From Colletes latitarsis (lineage: Eukaryota > Arthropoda > Insecta > Hymenoptera > Colletidae): DNA of 64,000 bases. The notes under the pieces were generated by a model that had not been told where the DNA came from, did not search any database, and was given only the letters and a program-made list of their open reading frames with translations. Shown here piece by piece: positions 1-12,555 of the stretch. The translations under genes were made by a program, and so were the position numbers. How positions within the stretch are numbered: position 1 is the first letter of the stretch; the number at the start of each line of letters is the position of its first letter. Location of the stretch: contig NC_135134.1 in the NCBI RefSeq assembly GCF_051014445.1, positions 2,571,672 to 2,635,671 on the forward strand, written 5' to 3'.

Positions 1-1129
1 GGGATTTGCCCTAATCTGGCTGGTACTTTCGCATTTTCCGCATACTTGTTGGCCAGATCCTGGCCTTTTGCTGGCTTGGACCACGTAGTAATGTGGTACC
101 AGACCGAAACAGTCAATTAAACCTGGTTGCGATTAATATTTTAGAGGATAACGCCGGTTATGCCTGGGTTAGGTCTGGGATTTGCCCTCATCTGGCTCGT
201 ACTTTCGCATTTCTCGCACACTTGTTGGCCAGATCCTGGGCTTTTTCTGGTTTGGATCACGTAGTAATGCGGTACCACACCGAAAAAGTCAATTAAACCT
301 GGTTGCGATTAATATTTTAGAGGATAACGCCGGTTATGTCTCGGTTAGGTCTGGGATTTGCAATCATCTGGCTCATACTTTCGCGTTCTTCGCATACTTC
401 TTGGCCAGATGCAGGGTTTTTTCTGGTTTGGATCCCGTAATAATGACGTTCCACACCGAAACAGTCAATTAAACCTGGTTTCGATTAATATTTTAGAGAA
501 CAACGCCGGTTATATCTCGGTTAGGTCTGGGATTTGCCCTCATCTGGCTCGTAGTTTCGCATTTTCCGCATACTTGTTGGCCAGATCCTGGCCTTTTCCT
601 GGCTTGGACCACGTAGTAATGTGGTACCAGACCGAAACAGTCAATTAAACCTGGTTGCGATTAATATTTTAGAGGATAACGCCGGTTATGCCTGGGTTAG
701 GTGTGGGAATTGCCCTTATCTGGCTCGTACTTTCGCATTTCTCGCACACTTGTTGGCCAGATCCTGGGCTTTTTCTGGTTTGGATCACGTAGTAATGCGG
801 TACCACACCGAAAAAGTCAATTAAACCTGGTTGCGATTAATATTTTAGAGGATAACGCCGGTTATGTTTCGGTTAGGTCTGGGACTTGCCCTCATCTGGC
901 TCGCACTTTCGCATTTTTCGCATACTTGTTGGCCAGATCCTGGCCTTTTCCTGGCTTGGACCACGTAGTAATGTGGTACCAGACCGAAACAGTCAATTAA
1001 ACCTGGTTGCGATTAATATTTTAGAGGATAACGCCGGTTATGTTTCGGTTAGGTCTGGGATTTGCCCTCATCTGGCTCGTAGTTTCGCATTTTTCGCATA
1101 CTTATTGGCCAGATCCTGGCCTTTTTCTG

Positions 1130-2100
1130 GTTTGTATCACGTAGTGATGTGGTGCCACACTGAAACACTCAATAGAAGCTGGTTCCGTATAGTATATTAG
1201 AGGATAACGCAGCTTACGTCTGGGTTAGTTCTGGTATTTGCAATCATCTGGCTCGTAATTTCGCAATTTTCGCGTACTTGTTGGCCAGATCTTGGGTTTT
1301 TTGTGGTTTGGATTCCGTCATAATGTGGTTCCACACCGAAGCAGTCAATGAAACCTGGTTGCGATGAATATTTTGGAGGATAACGCTGGTTATGTTTGGG
1401 TTAGTTCTGGCATTTGCAATCATCTGGCTCGTACTTTCGCGTTCTTCGCATACTTCTTGGCCAGATACAGGGTATTTTCTGGTTTGGATCCCGTAATAAT
1501 GACGTTCCACACCGAAACAGTCAATTAAACCTGGTTTCGAGTAATATTTTAGAGAACAACGCCGGTTATATCTCGGTTAGGTCTGGGATTTGCCCTAATC
1601 TGGCTGGTACTTTCGCATTTTCCGCATACTTGTTGGCCAGATCCTGGCCTTTTGCTGGCTTGGACCACGTAGTAATGTGGTACCAGACCGAAACAGTCAA
1701 TTAAACCTGGTTGCGATTAATATTTTAGAGGATAACGCCGGTTATGCCTGGGTTAGGTCTGGGATTTGCCCTCATCTGGCTCGTACTTTCGCATTTCTCG
1801 CACACTTGTTGGCCAGATCCTGGGCTTTTTCTGGTTTGGATCACGTAGTAATGCGGTACCACACCGAAAAAGTCAATTAAACCTGGTTGCGATTAATATT
1901 TTAGAGGATAACGCCGGTTATGTCTCGGTTAGGTCTGGGATTTGCAATCATCTGGCTCATACTTTCGCGTTCTGCGCATACTTCTTGGCCAGATGCAGGG
2001 TTTTTTCTGGTTTGGATCCCGTAATAATGACGTTCCACACCGAAACAGTCAATTAAACCTGGTTTCGATTAATATTTTAGAGAACAACGCCGGTTATATC
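1130..2100 (+). repeat. Block copied at 20,840-21,810 (offset 19,709)
   Basis: The block runs from the GTGATGTGG monomer into the diverged GTAATTTCGCAATTTTCGCG monomer, then GGATAACGCTGGTTATG, then a unit with the rare GAGTAATATTTTAGAGAAC variant at about 1,539. The same order and the same rare variant occur at about 21,248. Small differences remain, such as GGTGCCACAC against GGTACCACAC near 1,150. The match ends near 2,100, where the copy switches to a CATTTGTCGCATACC monomer. Boundaries are by eye, good to tens of bases. Confidence 0.75.
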
Positions 2101-2260
2101 TCGGTTAGGTCTAGGATTTGCCCTAATCTGGCTGGTACTTTCGCATTTTCCGCATACTTGTTGGCCAGATCCTGGCCTTTTTCTGGTTTGTATCACGTAG
2201 TGGTGTGGTACCACACTGAAACAGTCAATAGAAGCTGGTTCCGAATAGTATTTTAGAGGA

Positions 2261-2270
2261 TAACGAAAGG
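2261..2270 (+). repeat. One-base insertion monomer
   Basis: TAACGAAAGG stands where related units have TAACGCAGG, a gain of one base. It moves the 176-bp register by +1 until the compensating loss near 6,018. I saw it once only, so it was not spread by block copying. Confidence 0.7.
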
Positions 2271-2349
2271 TTACGTCTGGGTTAGTTCTGGTATTTGCAA
2301 TCATCTGGCTCATACTTTCGCGTTTTTCGCATACTTGTTGGCCAGATCC

Positions 2350-3050
2350 TGGGTTTTTTCTGGTTTGGATCCCGTAGTAATGAGGTTCCACACCGAAACA
2401 CTTAATTAAACCTGGTTTCGATTAATATTTTAGAGAATAACGCCGGTTATATCTCGGTTAGGTCTGGGATTTGCCCTCATCTGGCTCGTACTTTCGCATT
2501 TTCCGCATACTTGTTGGCCAGATCCTGGCCTTTTTCTGGTTTGTATCACGTAGTGATGTGGTACCACACTGAAACAGTCAATAGAAGCTGGTTCCGTATA
2601 GTATATTAGAGGATAACGCAGGTTACGTCTAGGTTAGTTCTGGTATTTGCAATCATCTGGCTCGTAATTTCGCAATTTTCGCGTACTTGTTGGCCAGATC
2701 TTGGGTTTTTTGTGGTTTGGATTCCGTCATAATGTGGTTCCACACCGAAGCAGTCAATGAAACCTGGTTGCGATGAATATTTTGGAGGATAACGCTGGTT
2801 ATGTTTGGGTTAGTTCTGGCATTTGCAATCATCTGGCTCGTACTTTCGCGTTCTTCGCATACTTCTTGGCCAGATACAGGGTTTTTTCTGGTTTGGATCC
2901 CGTAGTAATGAGGTTCCACACCGAAACACTTAATTAAACCTGGTTTCGATTAATATTTTAGAGAACAACGCCGGTTATATCTCGGTTAGGTCTGGGATTT
3001 GCCCTAATCTGGCTGGTAGTTTCGCATTTTCCGCATACTTGTTGGCCAGA
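2350..3050 (+). repeat. Block copied at 7,277-7,977 (offset 4,927)
   Basis: Both copies begin with GGATCCCGTAGTAATGAGG and the AT-rich CACTTAATTAAACC variant. They continue through a TTCCGTATAGTATATTAG unit and the diverged GCAATTTTCGCG unit. In copy 1 the following text is GTCTAGGTTAG; in copy 2 it is GCCTAGGTTAG. The offset is 28 monomers minus one base; the missing base is explained by the +1 at 2,265 and the -1 near 6,020 interacting with the register. Confidence 0.7.
2516..2568. repeat. Dyad-rich core of the monomer, representative copy
   Basis: Three inverted repeats lie in 53 bp. GGCCAGATCCTGGCC at 2516-2530 has perfect 6-bp arms around ATC. ATCACGTAGTGAT at 2545-2557 has perfect 5-bp arms around GTA. 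TGTGGTACCACA at 2557-2568 is a perfect 12-bp palindrome that shares one base with the previous dyad. Other subfamilies break one or more: TAATGCGGTACC shortens the third to 6 bp, GTAGTAATG breaks the second, and CCTGGGC or GGCAAG breaks the first. Short dyads are known features of many centromeric satellites; any role here is inference. Confidence 0.7.
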
Positions 3051-3124
3051 TCCTGGCCTTTTTCTGGTTTGTATCACGTAGTGATGTGGTACCACACTGA
3101 AACAGTCAATAGAAGCTGGTTGCG

Positions 3125-4955
3125 ATTAATATTTTAGAGAATAACGCCGGTTATATCTCGGTTAGGTCTGGGATTTGCCCTCATCTGGCTCGTACTTTCG
3201 CATACTTCGCTTCCCTTTTGGCAAGATCCTGGCCTTTTTCTGGTTTGTATCACGTAGTGATGTGGTACCACACTGAAACAGTCAATAGAAGCTGGTTCCG
3301 AATAGTATTTTAGAGGATAACGCAGGGTATGTCTGGGTTAGTTCTGGTATTTGCAATCATCTGGCTCGTAATTTCGCAATTTTCGCGTACTTGTTGGCCA
3401 AATCTTGGGTTTTTTGTGGTTTGGATTCCGTCATAATGTGGTTCCACACCGAAGCAGTCCATGAAACCTGGTTGCGATGAATATTTTGGAGGATAACGCT
3501 GGTTATGTTTGGGTTAGTTCTGGCATTTGCAATCATCTGGTTCGTACTTTCGCATTTTTCGCATACTTGTTGGCCAAATCTTGGGCTTTTTCTGGTTTGG
3601 ATCATGTAGTAATGCGGAACCACACCGTAACAGTCAATTAAACCTGGTAGCGGTTAATATTTTGGAGGATAACGCCGGTTATGTCTCGGTTAGGTCTGGG
3701 ATTTGCCCTCATCTGGCTCGTACCTTCGCATTTTCCGCATACTTGTTGGCCAGATCCTGGCCTTTTTCTGGTTTGTATCACGTAGTGATGTGGTACCACA
3801 CTGAAACAGTCAATAGAAGCTGGTTGCGATTAATATTTTAGAGGATAACGCCGGTTATGTCTCGGTTAGGTCTGGGATTTGCAATCATCTGGCTCATACT
3901 TTCGCGTTCTTCGCATACTTCTTGGCCAGATACAGGGTTTTTTCGGGTTTGGATCCCGTAATACTGACGTTCCACACCGAAACAGTCAATTAAACCTGGT
4001 TTCGATTAATATTTTAGAGAACAACGCCGGTTATATCTCGGTTAGGTCTGGGATTTGCAATCCTCTGGCGCATACTTTCGCGTTTCTCGCAAACTTGTTG
4101 GCCAGATCCGGGCCTTTTCCTGGCTTGGACCACGTAGTAATGTGGTACCAGACCGAAACAGTCAATTAAACCTGGTTGCGATTAATATTTTAGAGGATAA
4201 CGCCGGTTATGCCTGGGTTAGGTCTGGGAATTGCCCTTATCTGGCTCGTACTTTCGCATTTCTCGCATACTTGTTGGCCAGATCCTGGGCTTTTTCTGGT
4301 TTGGATCACGTAGTAATGCGGTACCACACCGAAAAACTCAATTAAACCTGGTTGCGATTAATATTTTAGAGGATAACGCCGGTTATGTCTCGGTTAGATC
4401 TGGGATTTCCAATCATCTGGCTCATACTTTCGCGTTCTTCGCATACTTCTTGGCCAGATACAGGGTTTCTTCTGGTTTGGATCCCGTAATAATGACGTTC
4501 CACACCGAAACAGTCAATTAAGCCTGGTTTCGATTAATATTTTAGAGAACAACGCCGGTTATGTCTCGCCTAGGTCTGGGATTTGCCCTCATCTGGCTCG
4601 TACCTTCGCATTTTTCGCCTACTTGTTGGCAAAATCCTGTGCTTTTTCTGGTTCGGATCACGTACTACTGCGGTACCACACCGAAACAGTCAATTAAACC
4701 CGGTTGCGATTAATATTTTAGAGGATAACACCGGTTATGACTGGGTTAGGTCTGGGATTTGCCCTCATCTGGCTCGCACTTTCGCATCTATCGCTTACTT
4801 GATGGCTAGATCCTGGTCTTTTTCTGGTTTGGATCACGTAGTAATGCGGTACCACACCGAAACAGTCAATTAAACCTGGTTGCGATTAATATTTTAGAGG
4901 ATAACGCCGGTTATGTCTCGGTTAGGTCTGGGATTTGCCCTGATCTGGCTCTTAC
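3125..4955 (+). repeat. Block copied at 8,404-10,234 (offset 5,279)
   Basis: About ten monomers recur with the same order. The first carries TTCGCATACTTCGC with CCCTTTTGGCAAG; next comes the diverged GCAATTTTCGCG unit. Then come GGAACCACACCGTAACAG, the GGCGCATACTTTCGCG unit with TTCGCAAAC, GGTTTCTTCTGG, and TGTCTCGCCTAGG with GTACTACTGCGG. Differences are isolated, for example CTGGTTCG against CTGGCTCG at about 3,540/8,818. After the block, the second copy gains two extra monomers before the match resumes. Confidence 0.8.
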
Positions 4956-7100
4956 TTTCGCATTTCTCGCATACTTGTTGGCCAGATCCTGGGCTTTTTC
5001 TGGTTCGGATCACGTACTACTGCGGTACCACACCGAAACAGTCAATTAAACCCGGTTGCGATTAATATTTTAGAGGATAACACCGGTTATGACTGGGTTA
5101 GGTCTGGGATTTGCCCTCATCTGGCTTGCACTTTCGCATCTATCGCATACTTGATAGCTAGATCCTGGCCTTTTTCTGGTTTGGATCACGTAGTAATGCG
5201 GTACCTCACCGAAACAGTCAATTAAACCTGGTTGCGACTAATATATTGGAGGATAACGCCGGTTATGTCTCGGTCAGGTCTGGGATTTGCCCTCATCTGA
5301 CTCGTACCTTCGCATTTTTCGCCTACTTGTTGGCAAGATTCTGGGCTTTTTCTGGTTCGGATCACGTATTAATGCGGTGCCACACCGAAACAGTCAATTA
5401 AACCTGGTTGCGATTAATATTTTGGAGGATGACGCCGGTTATGTCTCGGTTAGGTCTGGGATTTGCCCTCATCTGGCTCGTACCTTCGCATTTTTCGCCT
5501 ACTTGTTGGCAAGATCCTGGGCTTTTTCTGGTTCGGATCACGTAGTAATGCGGTACCACACCGAAACAGTCAATTAAACCTGGTTGCGATTAATATTTTA
5601 GAGGATAACGCCGGTTATGTCTCGGTTAGGTCAGGGATTTGCCCTCATCTGGCTCGTATTTTCGCATTTTTCGCATACTTGTTGGCCAGATTCTGGCCTT
5701 CCTCTGGATTGGACCACGTAGTAATTAGGTACCACCCTGAAACATTCAACTAAACCTGGTTCCGATTAATATTTTAGAGGATAGCGCCGGTTATGTCTGG
5801 GTTAGTCCTGGTATTTGCCCTCATCTGGCTCGCACTTTCGCATCTATCGCATACTTGATAGCTAGATCCTGGCCTTTTCCTGGTTTGGATCATGTAGTAA
5901 TGCGGTACCACACCGAAACAGTCAATTAAACCTGGTTGCGATTAATATTTTAGAGGATAACGCCGGTTATGTCTCGGTCAGGTCTGGGATTTGCCCTCAT
6001 CTGGCTCGTACCTTCGCATTTTTGCCTACTTGTTGGCAAGACCCTGTGCTTTTTCTGGTTTGGATCACGTAGTAATGCGGTACCACACCGAAACTGTCAA
6101 TTAAACCTGGTTGCGATTAATATTTTAGAGGATAGCGCCGGTTATGTCTGGGTTAGTCCTGGTATTTGCCCTCATCTGGCTCGTAACTTTGCATTTTTCG
6201 TCTACTTGTTGTCAAGATCCTGGGCTTTTTCTGGTTTGGATCACGTAGTAATGCGGTACCACACCGAAACTGTCAATTAAACCTGGATGCGATTAATATT
6301 TTAGAGGATAACGCCGGTTATGTCTGGCTTAGGTCTGGGATTTGCCCTCATCTCGCTCGTACTTTCGCATTGCTCGTATAATTGTTGGCCAGATCCAGGG
6401 CTTTTTCGGGTTTGTATCCCGTCGTAATGTGGTACCGCACCGAAGCAGTCAATGAAACCTGGTTGCGATGAATATTTTGGAGGATAACGCCGGTTATGTC
6501 TCGGTTAGGTCTGGGATTTGCCCTCATCTGGCTCGCACTTTCGCATCTATCACATACTTGTTGGCTAGATCCTGGCCATTTTCTGGTTTGGATCACGTAG
6601 TAATGCGGTACCACACCGAAACAGTCAATTAAACCTGGTTGCGATTAATATTTTGGAGGATAACGCCGGTTATGTATCGGTTAGGTCTGGGATTTGCCCT
6701 CATCTGGCTCGTACCTTCGCATTTTTCGCCTACTTGTTGGCAAGATCCTGGGCTTTTTCTGGTTCGGATCACGTAGTAATGCGGTACCACACCGAAACAG
6801 TCAATTAAACCTGGTTGCGATTAATATTTTGGAGGATAACGCCGGTTATGTCTCGGTTAGGTCTGGGATTTGCCCTCATCTGGCTCGTACTTTCGCCCTT
6901 CTCGTATACTTGTTGGCCAGATACAGGGCTTTTTCGGGTATGTATCCCGTAGTAATGTGGTTCCGCACCGAAGCAGTCAATGAAACCTGGTTGCGAAGAA
7001 TATTTTGGAGGATAAGGCTGGTTATGTTTGGGTTAGGTCTGGGATTTGCCCTCATCTGGCTCGTACTTTCGCCTTTCTCGTATACTTGTTGGCCAGATCC
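4930..7100 (+). repeat. Block of CCTACTTGTTGGCAAG-type monomers, copy 1 of 3
   Basis: This block is rich in TTCGCCTACTTGTTGGCAAG and CATCTATCGCATACTTGATAGC monomers. Rare tags include CTCATCTGACTCG at about 5,295, a one-base-short CATTTTTGCCTAC at about 6,018, GTAATTAGGTACCACCC at about 5,722 and a CTTTTTCGGG tract. The same tags in the same order occur at 10,561-12,555 and, with changes, at 18,478-20,640. This copy keeps a monomer near 6,520-6,700, with TTGTTGGCTAGATCC and GGCCATTTTCTGG, that is absent from copy 2. Confidence 0.75.
6011..6030 (+). repeat. One-base-short CATTTTTGCCTAC monomer, first of four
   Basis: The usual CATTTTTCGCCTAC has lost its C. The same loss occurs at about 11,651, 19,391 and 19,567, all in the three copies of the CCTACTTGTTGGCAAG block, so it predates their separation. 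Copy 3 has it twice. Confidence 0.8.
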
Positions 7101-7419
7101 AGGGCTTTTTCGGGTTTGTATCCCGTCGTAATGTGGTTCCGCACCGAGGCAGTCAATGAAACCTGGTTGCGAAGAATATTTTGGAGGATAAGGCTGGTTA
7201 TGTTTGGGTTAGTTCTGGCATTTGCAATCATCTGGCTCGTACTTTCGCGTTCTTCGCATACTTCTTGGCCAGATACAGGGTTTTTTCTGGTTTGGATCCC
7301 GTAGTAATGAGGTTCCACACCGAAACACTTAATTAAACCTGGTTTCGATTAATATTTTAGAGAATAACGCCGGTTATATCTCGGTTAGGTCTGGGATTTG
7401 CCCTCATCTGGCTCGTACT

Positions 7420-9832
7420 TTCGCATTTTCCGCATACTTGTTGGCCAGATCCTGGCCTTTTTCTGGTTTGTATCACGTAGTGATGTGGTACCACACTGAA
7501 ACAGTCAATAGAAGCTGGTTCCGTATAGTATATTAGAGGATAACGCAGGTTACGCCTAGGTTAGTTCTGGTATTTGCAATCATCTGGCTCGTAATTTCGC
7601 AATTTTCGCGTACTTGTTGGCCAGATCTTGGGTTTTTTGTGGTTTGGATTCCGTCATAATGTGGTTCCACACCGAAGCAGTCAATGAAACCTGGTTGCGA
7701 TGAATATTTTGGAGGATAACGCTGGTTATGTTTGGGTTAGTTCTGGCATTTGCAATCATCTGGCTCGTACTTTCGCGTTCTTCGCATACTTCTTGGCCAG
7801 ATACAGGGTTTTTTCTGGTTTGGATCCCGTAGTAATGAGGTTCCACACCGAAACACTTAATTAAACCTGGTTTCGATTAATATTTTAGAGAACAACGCCG
7901 GTTATATCTCGGTTAGGTCTGGGATTTGCCCTAATCTGGCTGGTACTTTCGCATTTTCCGCATACTTGTTGGCCGGATCCTGGCCTTTTGCTGGCTTGGA
8001 CCACGTGGTAATGTGGTACCAGACCGAAACAGTCAATTAAACCTGGTTGCGATTAATATTTTAGGGGATAACGCCGGTTATGCCTGGGTTAGGTCTGGGA
8101 TTTTCCCACATCTGGCTCGTACTTTCGCATTTCTCGCACACTTGTTGGCCAGATCCTGGGCTTTTTCTGGTTTGGATCACGTAGTAATGCGGTACCACAC
8201 CGAAAAAGTCAATTAAACCTGGTTGCGATGAATATTTTAGAGGATAACGCCGGTTATGTCTCGGTTAGGTCTGGGATTTGCAATTATCTGGCTCATACTT
8301 TCGCGTTCTTCGCAAACTTCTTGGCCAGATACAGGGTTTTTTCTGGTTTGGATCCCGTAATAATGACGTTCCACACCGAAACAGTCAATTAAACCTGGTT
8401 TCGATTAATATTTTAGAGAATAACGCCGGTTATATCTCGGTTAGGTCTGGGATTTGCCCTTATCTGGCTCGCACTTTCGCATACTTCGCTGCCCTTTTGG
8501 CAAGATCCTGGCCTTTTTCTGGTTTGTATCACGTAGTGATGTGGTACCACACTGAAACAATCAATAGAAGCTGGTTCCGAATAGTATTTTAGAGGATAAC
8601 GCAGGTTACGTCTGGGTTAGTTCTGGTATTTGCAATCATCTGGCTCGTAATTTCGCAATTTTCGCGTACTTGTTGGCCAGATCTTGGGTTTTTTGTGGTT
8701 TGGATTCCGTCATAATGTGGTTCCACACCGAAGCAGTCCATGAAACCTGGTTGCGATGAATATTTTGGAGGATAACGCTGGTTATGTTTGGGTTAGTTCT
8801 GGCATTTGCAATCATCTGGCTCGTACTTTCGCATTTTTCGCATACTTGTTGGCCAAATCTTGGGCTTTTTCTGGTTTGGATCATGTAGTAATGCGGAACC
8901 ACACCGTAACAGTCAATTAAACCTGGTAGCGGTTAATATTTTGGAGGATAACGCCGGTTATGTCTCGGTTAGGTCTGGGATTTGCCCTCATCTGGATCGT
9001 ACCTTCGCATTTTCCGCATACTTGTTGGCCAGATCCTGGCCTTTTTCTGGTTTGTATCACGTAGTGATGTGGTACCACACTGAAACAGTCAATAGAAGCT
9101 GGTTGCGATTAATATTTTAGAGGATAACGCCGGTTATGTCTCGGTTAGGTCTGGGATTTGCAATCATCTGGCTCATACTTTCGCGTTCTTCGCATACTTC
9201 TTGGCCAGATACAGGGTTTTTTCGGGTTTGGATCCCGTAATACTGACGTTCCACACCGAAACAGTCAATTAAACCTGGTTTCGATTAATATTTTAGAGAA
9301 CAACGCCGGTTATATCTCGGTTAGGTCTGGGATTTGCAATCCTCTGGCGCATACTTTCGCGTTTCTCGCAAACTTGTTGGCCAGATCCGGGCCTTTTCCT
9401 GGCTTGGACCACGTAGTAATGTGGTACCAGACCGAAACAGTCAATTAAACCTGGTTGCGATTAATATTTTAGAGGATAACGCCGGTTATGCCTGGGTTAG
9501 GTCTGGGAATTGCCCTTATCTGGCTCGTACTTTCGCATTTCTCGCATACTTGTTGGCCAGATCCTGGGCTTTTTCTGGTTTGGATCACGTAGTAATGCGG
9601 TACCACACCGAAAAACTCAATTAAACCTGGTTGCGATTAATATTTTAGAGGATAACGCCGGTTATGTCTCGGTTAGATCTGGGATTTCCAATCATCTGGC
9701 TCATACTTTCGCGTTCTTCGCATACTTCTTGGCCAGATACAGGGTTTCTTCTGGTTTGGATCCCGTAATAATGACGTTCCACACCGAAACAGTCAATTAA
9801 GCCTGGTTTCGATTAATATTTTAGAGAACAAC
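7420..9832 (+). repeat. Block copied at 13,755-16,165 (offset 6,335)
   Basis: About 13-14 monomers recur in order, sharing the rare GTTACGCCTAGGTTAG tag (7,550 and 13,885), TTTTAGGGGATAACG (8,061 and 14,397) and TTCGCATACTTCGCTGCCC (8,478 and 14,814). Isolated differences include TTTTCCCACATC at 8,101 against TTTGCCCTCATC in the copy. The match stops at 9,832, where copy 1 has TGTCTCGCCTAGG and copy 2 has TATCTCGGTTAGG. Confidence 0.78.
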
Positions 9833-10234
9833 GCCGGTTATGTCTCGCCTAGGTCTGGGATTTGCCCTCATCTGGCTCGTACCTTCGCATTTTTCGCCTA
9901 CTTGTTGGCAAAATCCTGTGCTTTTTCTGGTTCGGATCACGTACTACTGCGGTACCACACCGAAACAGTCAATTAAACCCGGTTGCGATTAATATTTTAG
10001 AGGATAACACCGGTTATGACTGGGTTAGGTCTGGGATTTACCCTCATCTGGCTCGCACTTTCGCATCTATCGCTTACTTGATGGCTAGATCCTGGTCTTT
10101 TTCTGGTTTGGATCACGTAGTAATGCGGTACCACACCGAAACAGTCAATTAAACCTGGTTGCGATTAATATTTTAGAGGATAACGCCGGTTATGTCTCGG
10201 TTAGGTCTGGGATTTGCCCTGATCTGGCTCCTAC

Positions 10235-10586
10235 TTTCGCATTTTTCGCATACTTGTTGGCCAGATCCTGGGCTTTTCCTGGTTTGGATCACGTAGTAAT
10301 GTGGCACCACACTGAAACAGTCAATAGAAGCTGGTTGCGATGAATATTTTAGAGGATAACGCCGGTTATGTCTCGGTTAGATCTGGGATTTCCAATCATC
10401 TGGCTCATACTTTCGCGTTCTTCGCATACTTCTTGGCCAGATACAGGGTTTCTTCTGGTTTGGATCCCGTAATAATGACGTTCCACACCGAAACAGTCAA
10501 TTAAGCCTGGTTTCGATTAATATTTTAGAGAACAACGCCGGTTATGTCTCGGTTAGGTCTGGGATTTGCCCTGATCTGGCTCCTAC
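10235..10586 (+). repeat. Two-monomer (352-bp) insertion in a duplicated block
   Basis: The match to the upstream copy has offset 5,279 before this point and 5,631 after it, so two monomers were added here or lost upstream. The extra sequence includes GGATTTCCAATCATCTGG and GGTTTCTTCTGGTTTGG, the same monomer type as at about 9,680-9,790, so a local copy is the simplest source. Edges are approximate. Confidence 0.65.
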
Positions 10587-12555
10587 TTTCGCATTTCTCG
10601 CATACTTGTTGGCCAGATCCTGGGCTTTTTCTGGTTCGGATCACGTACTACTGCGGTACCACACCGAAACAGTCAATTAAACCCGGTTGCGATTAATATT
10701 TTAGAGGATAACACCGGTTATGACTGGGTTAGGTCTGGGATTTGCCCTCATCTGGCTTGCACTTTCGCATCTATCGCATACTTGATAGCTAGATCCTGGC
10801 CTTTTTCTGGTTTGGATCACGTAGTAATGCGGTACCTCACCGAAACAGTCAATTAAACCTGGTTGCGACTAATATATTGGAGGATAACGCCGGTTATGTC
10901 TCGGTCAGGTCTGGGATTTGCCCTCATCTGACTCGTACCTTCGCATTTTTCGCCTACTTGTTGGCAAGATTCTGGGCTTTTTCTGGTTCGGATCACGTAT
11001 TAATGCGGTGCCACACCGAAACAGTCAATTAAACCTGGTTGCGATTAATATTTTGGAGGATGACGCCGGTTATGTCTCGGTTAGGTCTGGGATTTGCCCT
11101 CATCTGGCTCGTACCTTCGCATTTTTCGCCTACTTGTTGGCAAGATCCTGGGCTTTTTCTGGTTCGGATCACGTAGTAATGCGGTACCACACCGAAACAG
11201 TCAATTAAACCTGGTTGCGATTAATATTTTAGAGGATAACGCCGGTTATGTCTCGGTTAGGTCAGGGATTTGCCCTCATCTGGCTCGTATTTTCGCATTT
11301 TTCGCATACTTGTTGGCCAGATTCTGGCCTTCCTCTGGATTGGACCACGTAGTAATTAGGTACCACCCTGAAACATTCAACTAAACCTGGTTCCGATTAA
11401 TATTTTAGAGGATAGCGCCGGTTATGTCTGGGTTAGTCCTGGTATTTGCCCTCATCTGGCTCGCACTTTCGCATCTATCGCATACTTGATAGCTAGATCC
11501 TGGCCTTTTCCTGGTTTGGATCATGTAGTAATGCGGTACCACACCGAAACAGTCAATTAAACCTGGTTGCGATTAATATTTTAGAGGATAACGCCGGTTA
11601 TGTCTCGGTCAGGTCTGGGATTTGCCCTCATCTGGCTCGTACCTTCGCATTTTTGCCTACTTGTTGGCAAGACCCTGTGCTTTTTCTGGTTTGGATCACG
11701 TAGTAATGCGGTACCACACCGAAACTGTCAATTAAACCTGGTTGCGATTAATATTTTAGAGGATAGCGCCGGTTATGTCTGGGTTAGTCCTGGTATTTGC
11801 CCTCATCTGGCTCGTAACTTTGCATTTTTCGTCTACTTGTTGTCAAGATCCTGGGCTTTTTCTGGTTTGGATCAGGTAGTAATGCGGTACCACACCGAAA
11901 CTGTCAATTAAACCTGGATGCGATTAATATTTTAGAGGATAACGCCGGTTATGTCTGGCTTAGGTCTGGGATTTGCCCTCATCTCGCTCGTACTTTCGCA
12001 TTGCTCGTATACTTGTTGGCCAGATCCAGGGCTTTTTCGGGTTTGTATCCCGTCGTAATGTGGTACCGCACCGAAGCAGTCAATGAAACCTGGTTGCGAT
12101 GAATATTTTGGAGGATAACGCCGGTTATGTCTCGGTTAGGTCTGGGATTTGCCCTCATCTGGCTCGTACCTTCGCATTTTTCGCCTACTTGTTGGCAAGA
12201 TCCTGGGCTTTTTCTGGTTCGGATCACGTAGTAATGCGGTACCACACCGAAACAGTCAATTAAACCTGGTTGCGATTAATATTTTGGAGGATAACGCCGG
12301 TTATGTCTCGGTTAGGTCTGGGATTTGCCCTCATCTGGCTCGTACTTTCGCCTTTCTCGTATACTTGTTGGCCAGATACAGGGCTTTTTCGGGTATGTAT
12401 CCCGTAGTAATGTGGTTCCGCACCGAAGCAGTCAATGAAACCTGGTTGCGAAGAATATTTTGGAGGATAAGGCTGGTTATGTTTGGGTTAGGTCTGGGAT
12501 TTGCCCTCATCTGGCTCGTACTTTCGCCTTTCTCGTATACTTGTTGGCCAGATCC
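10561..12555 (+). repeat. Copy 2 of the CCTACTTGTTGGCAAG block, one monomer short
   Basis: Offset to copy 1 is 5,631 up to about 12,100 and 5,455 after it, a loss of exactly one 176-bp unit. The lost unit carries TTGGCTAGATCCTGGCC in copies 1 and 3. The block ends near 12,555, inside a monomer that joins a CTTTCTCGTATAC left half to a GATCCTGGGCTTTTTCTGG right half, then continues as the CTTGCTCATAC monomer series. Confidence 0.72.

Noticed and set aside
160..180. Telomere-like GGGTTAGG / GGTTAGG in most monomers
   Set aside because: It occurs once per 176-bp unit as part of the monomer, varies between GGTTAGG, GGTTAGT and GGTCAGG, and never forms tandem hexamers.
10235..10586. Possible transposon insertion where block offsets jump by 352 bp
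   Set aside because: The extra sequence is two ordinary monomers in phase, with no foreign sequence, terminal repeats or target-site duplication.
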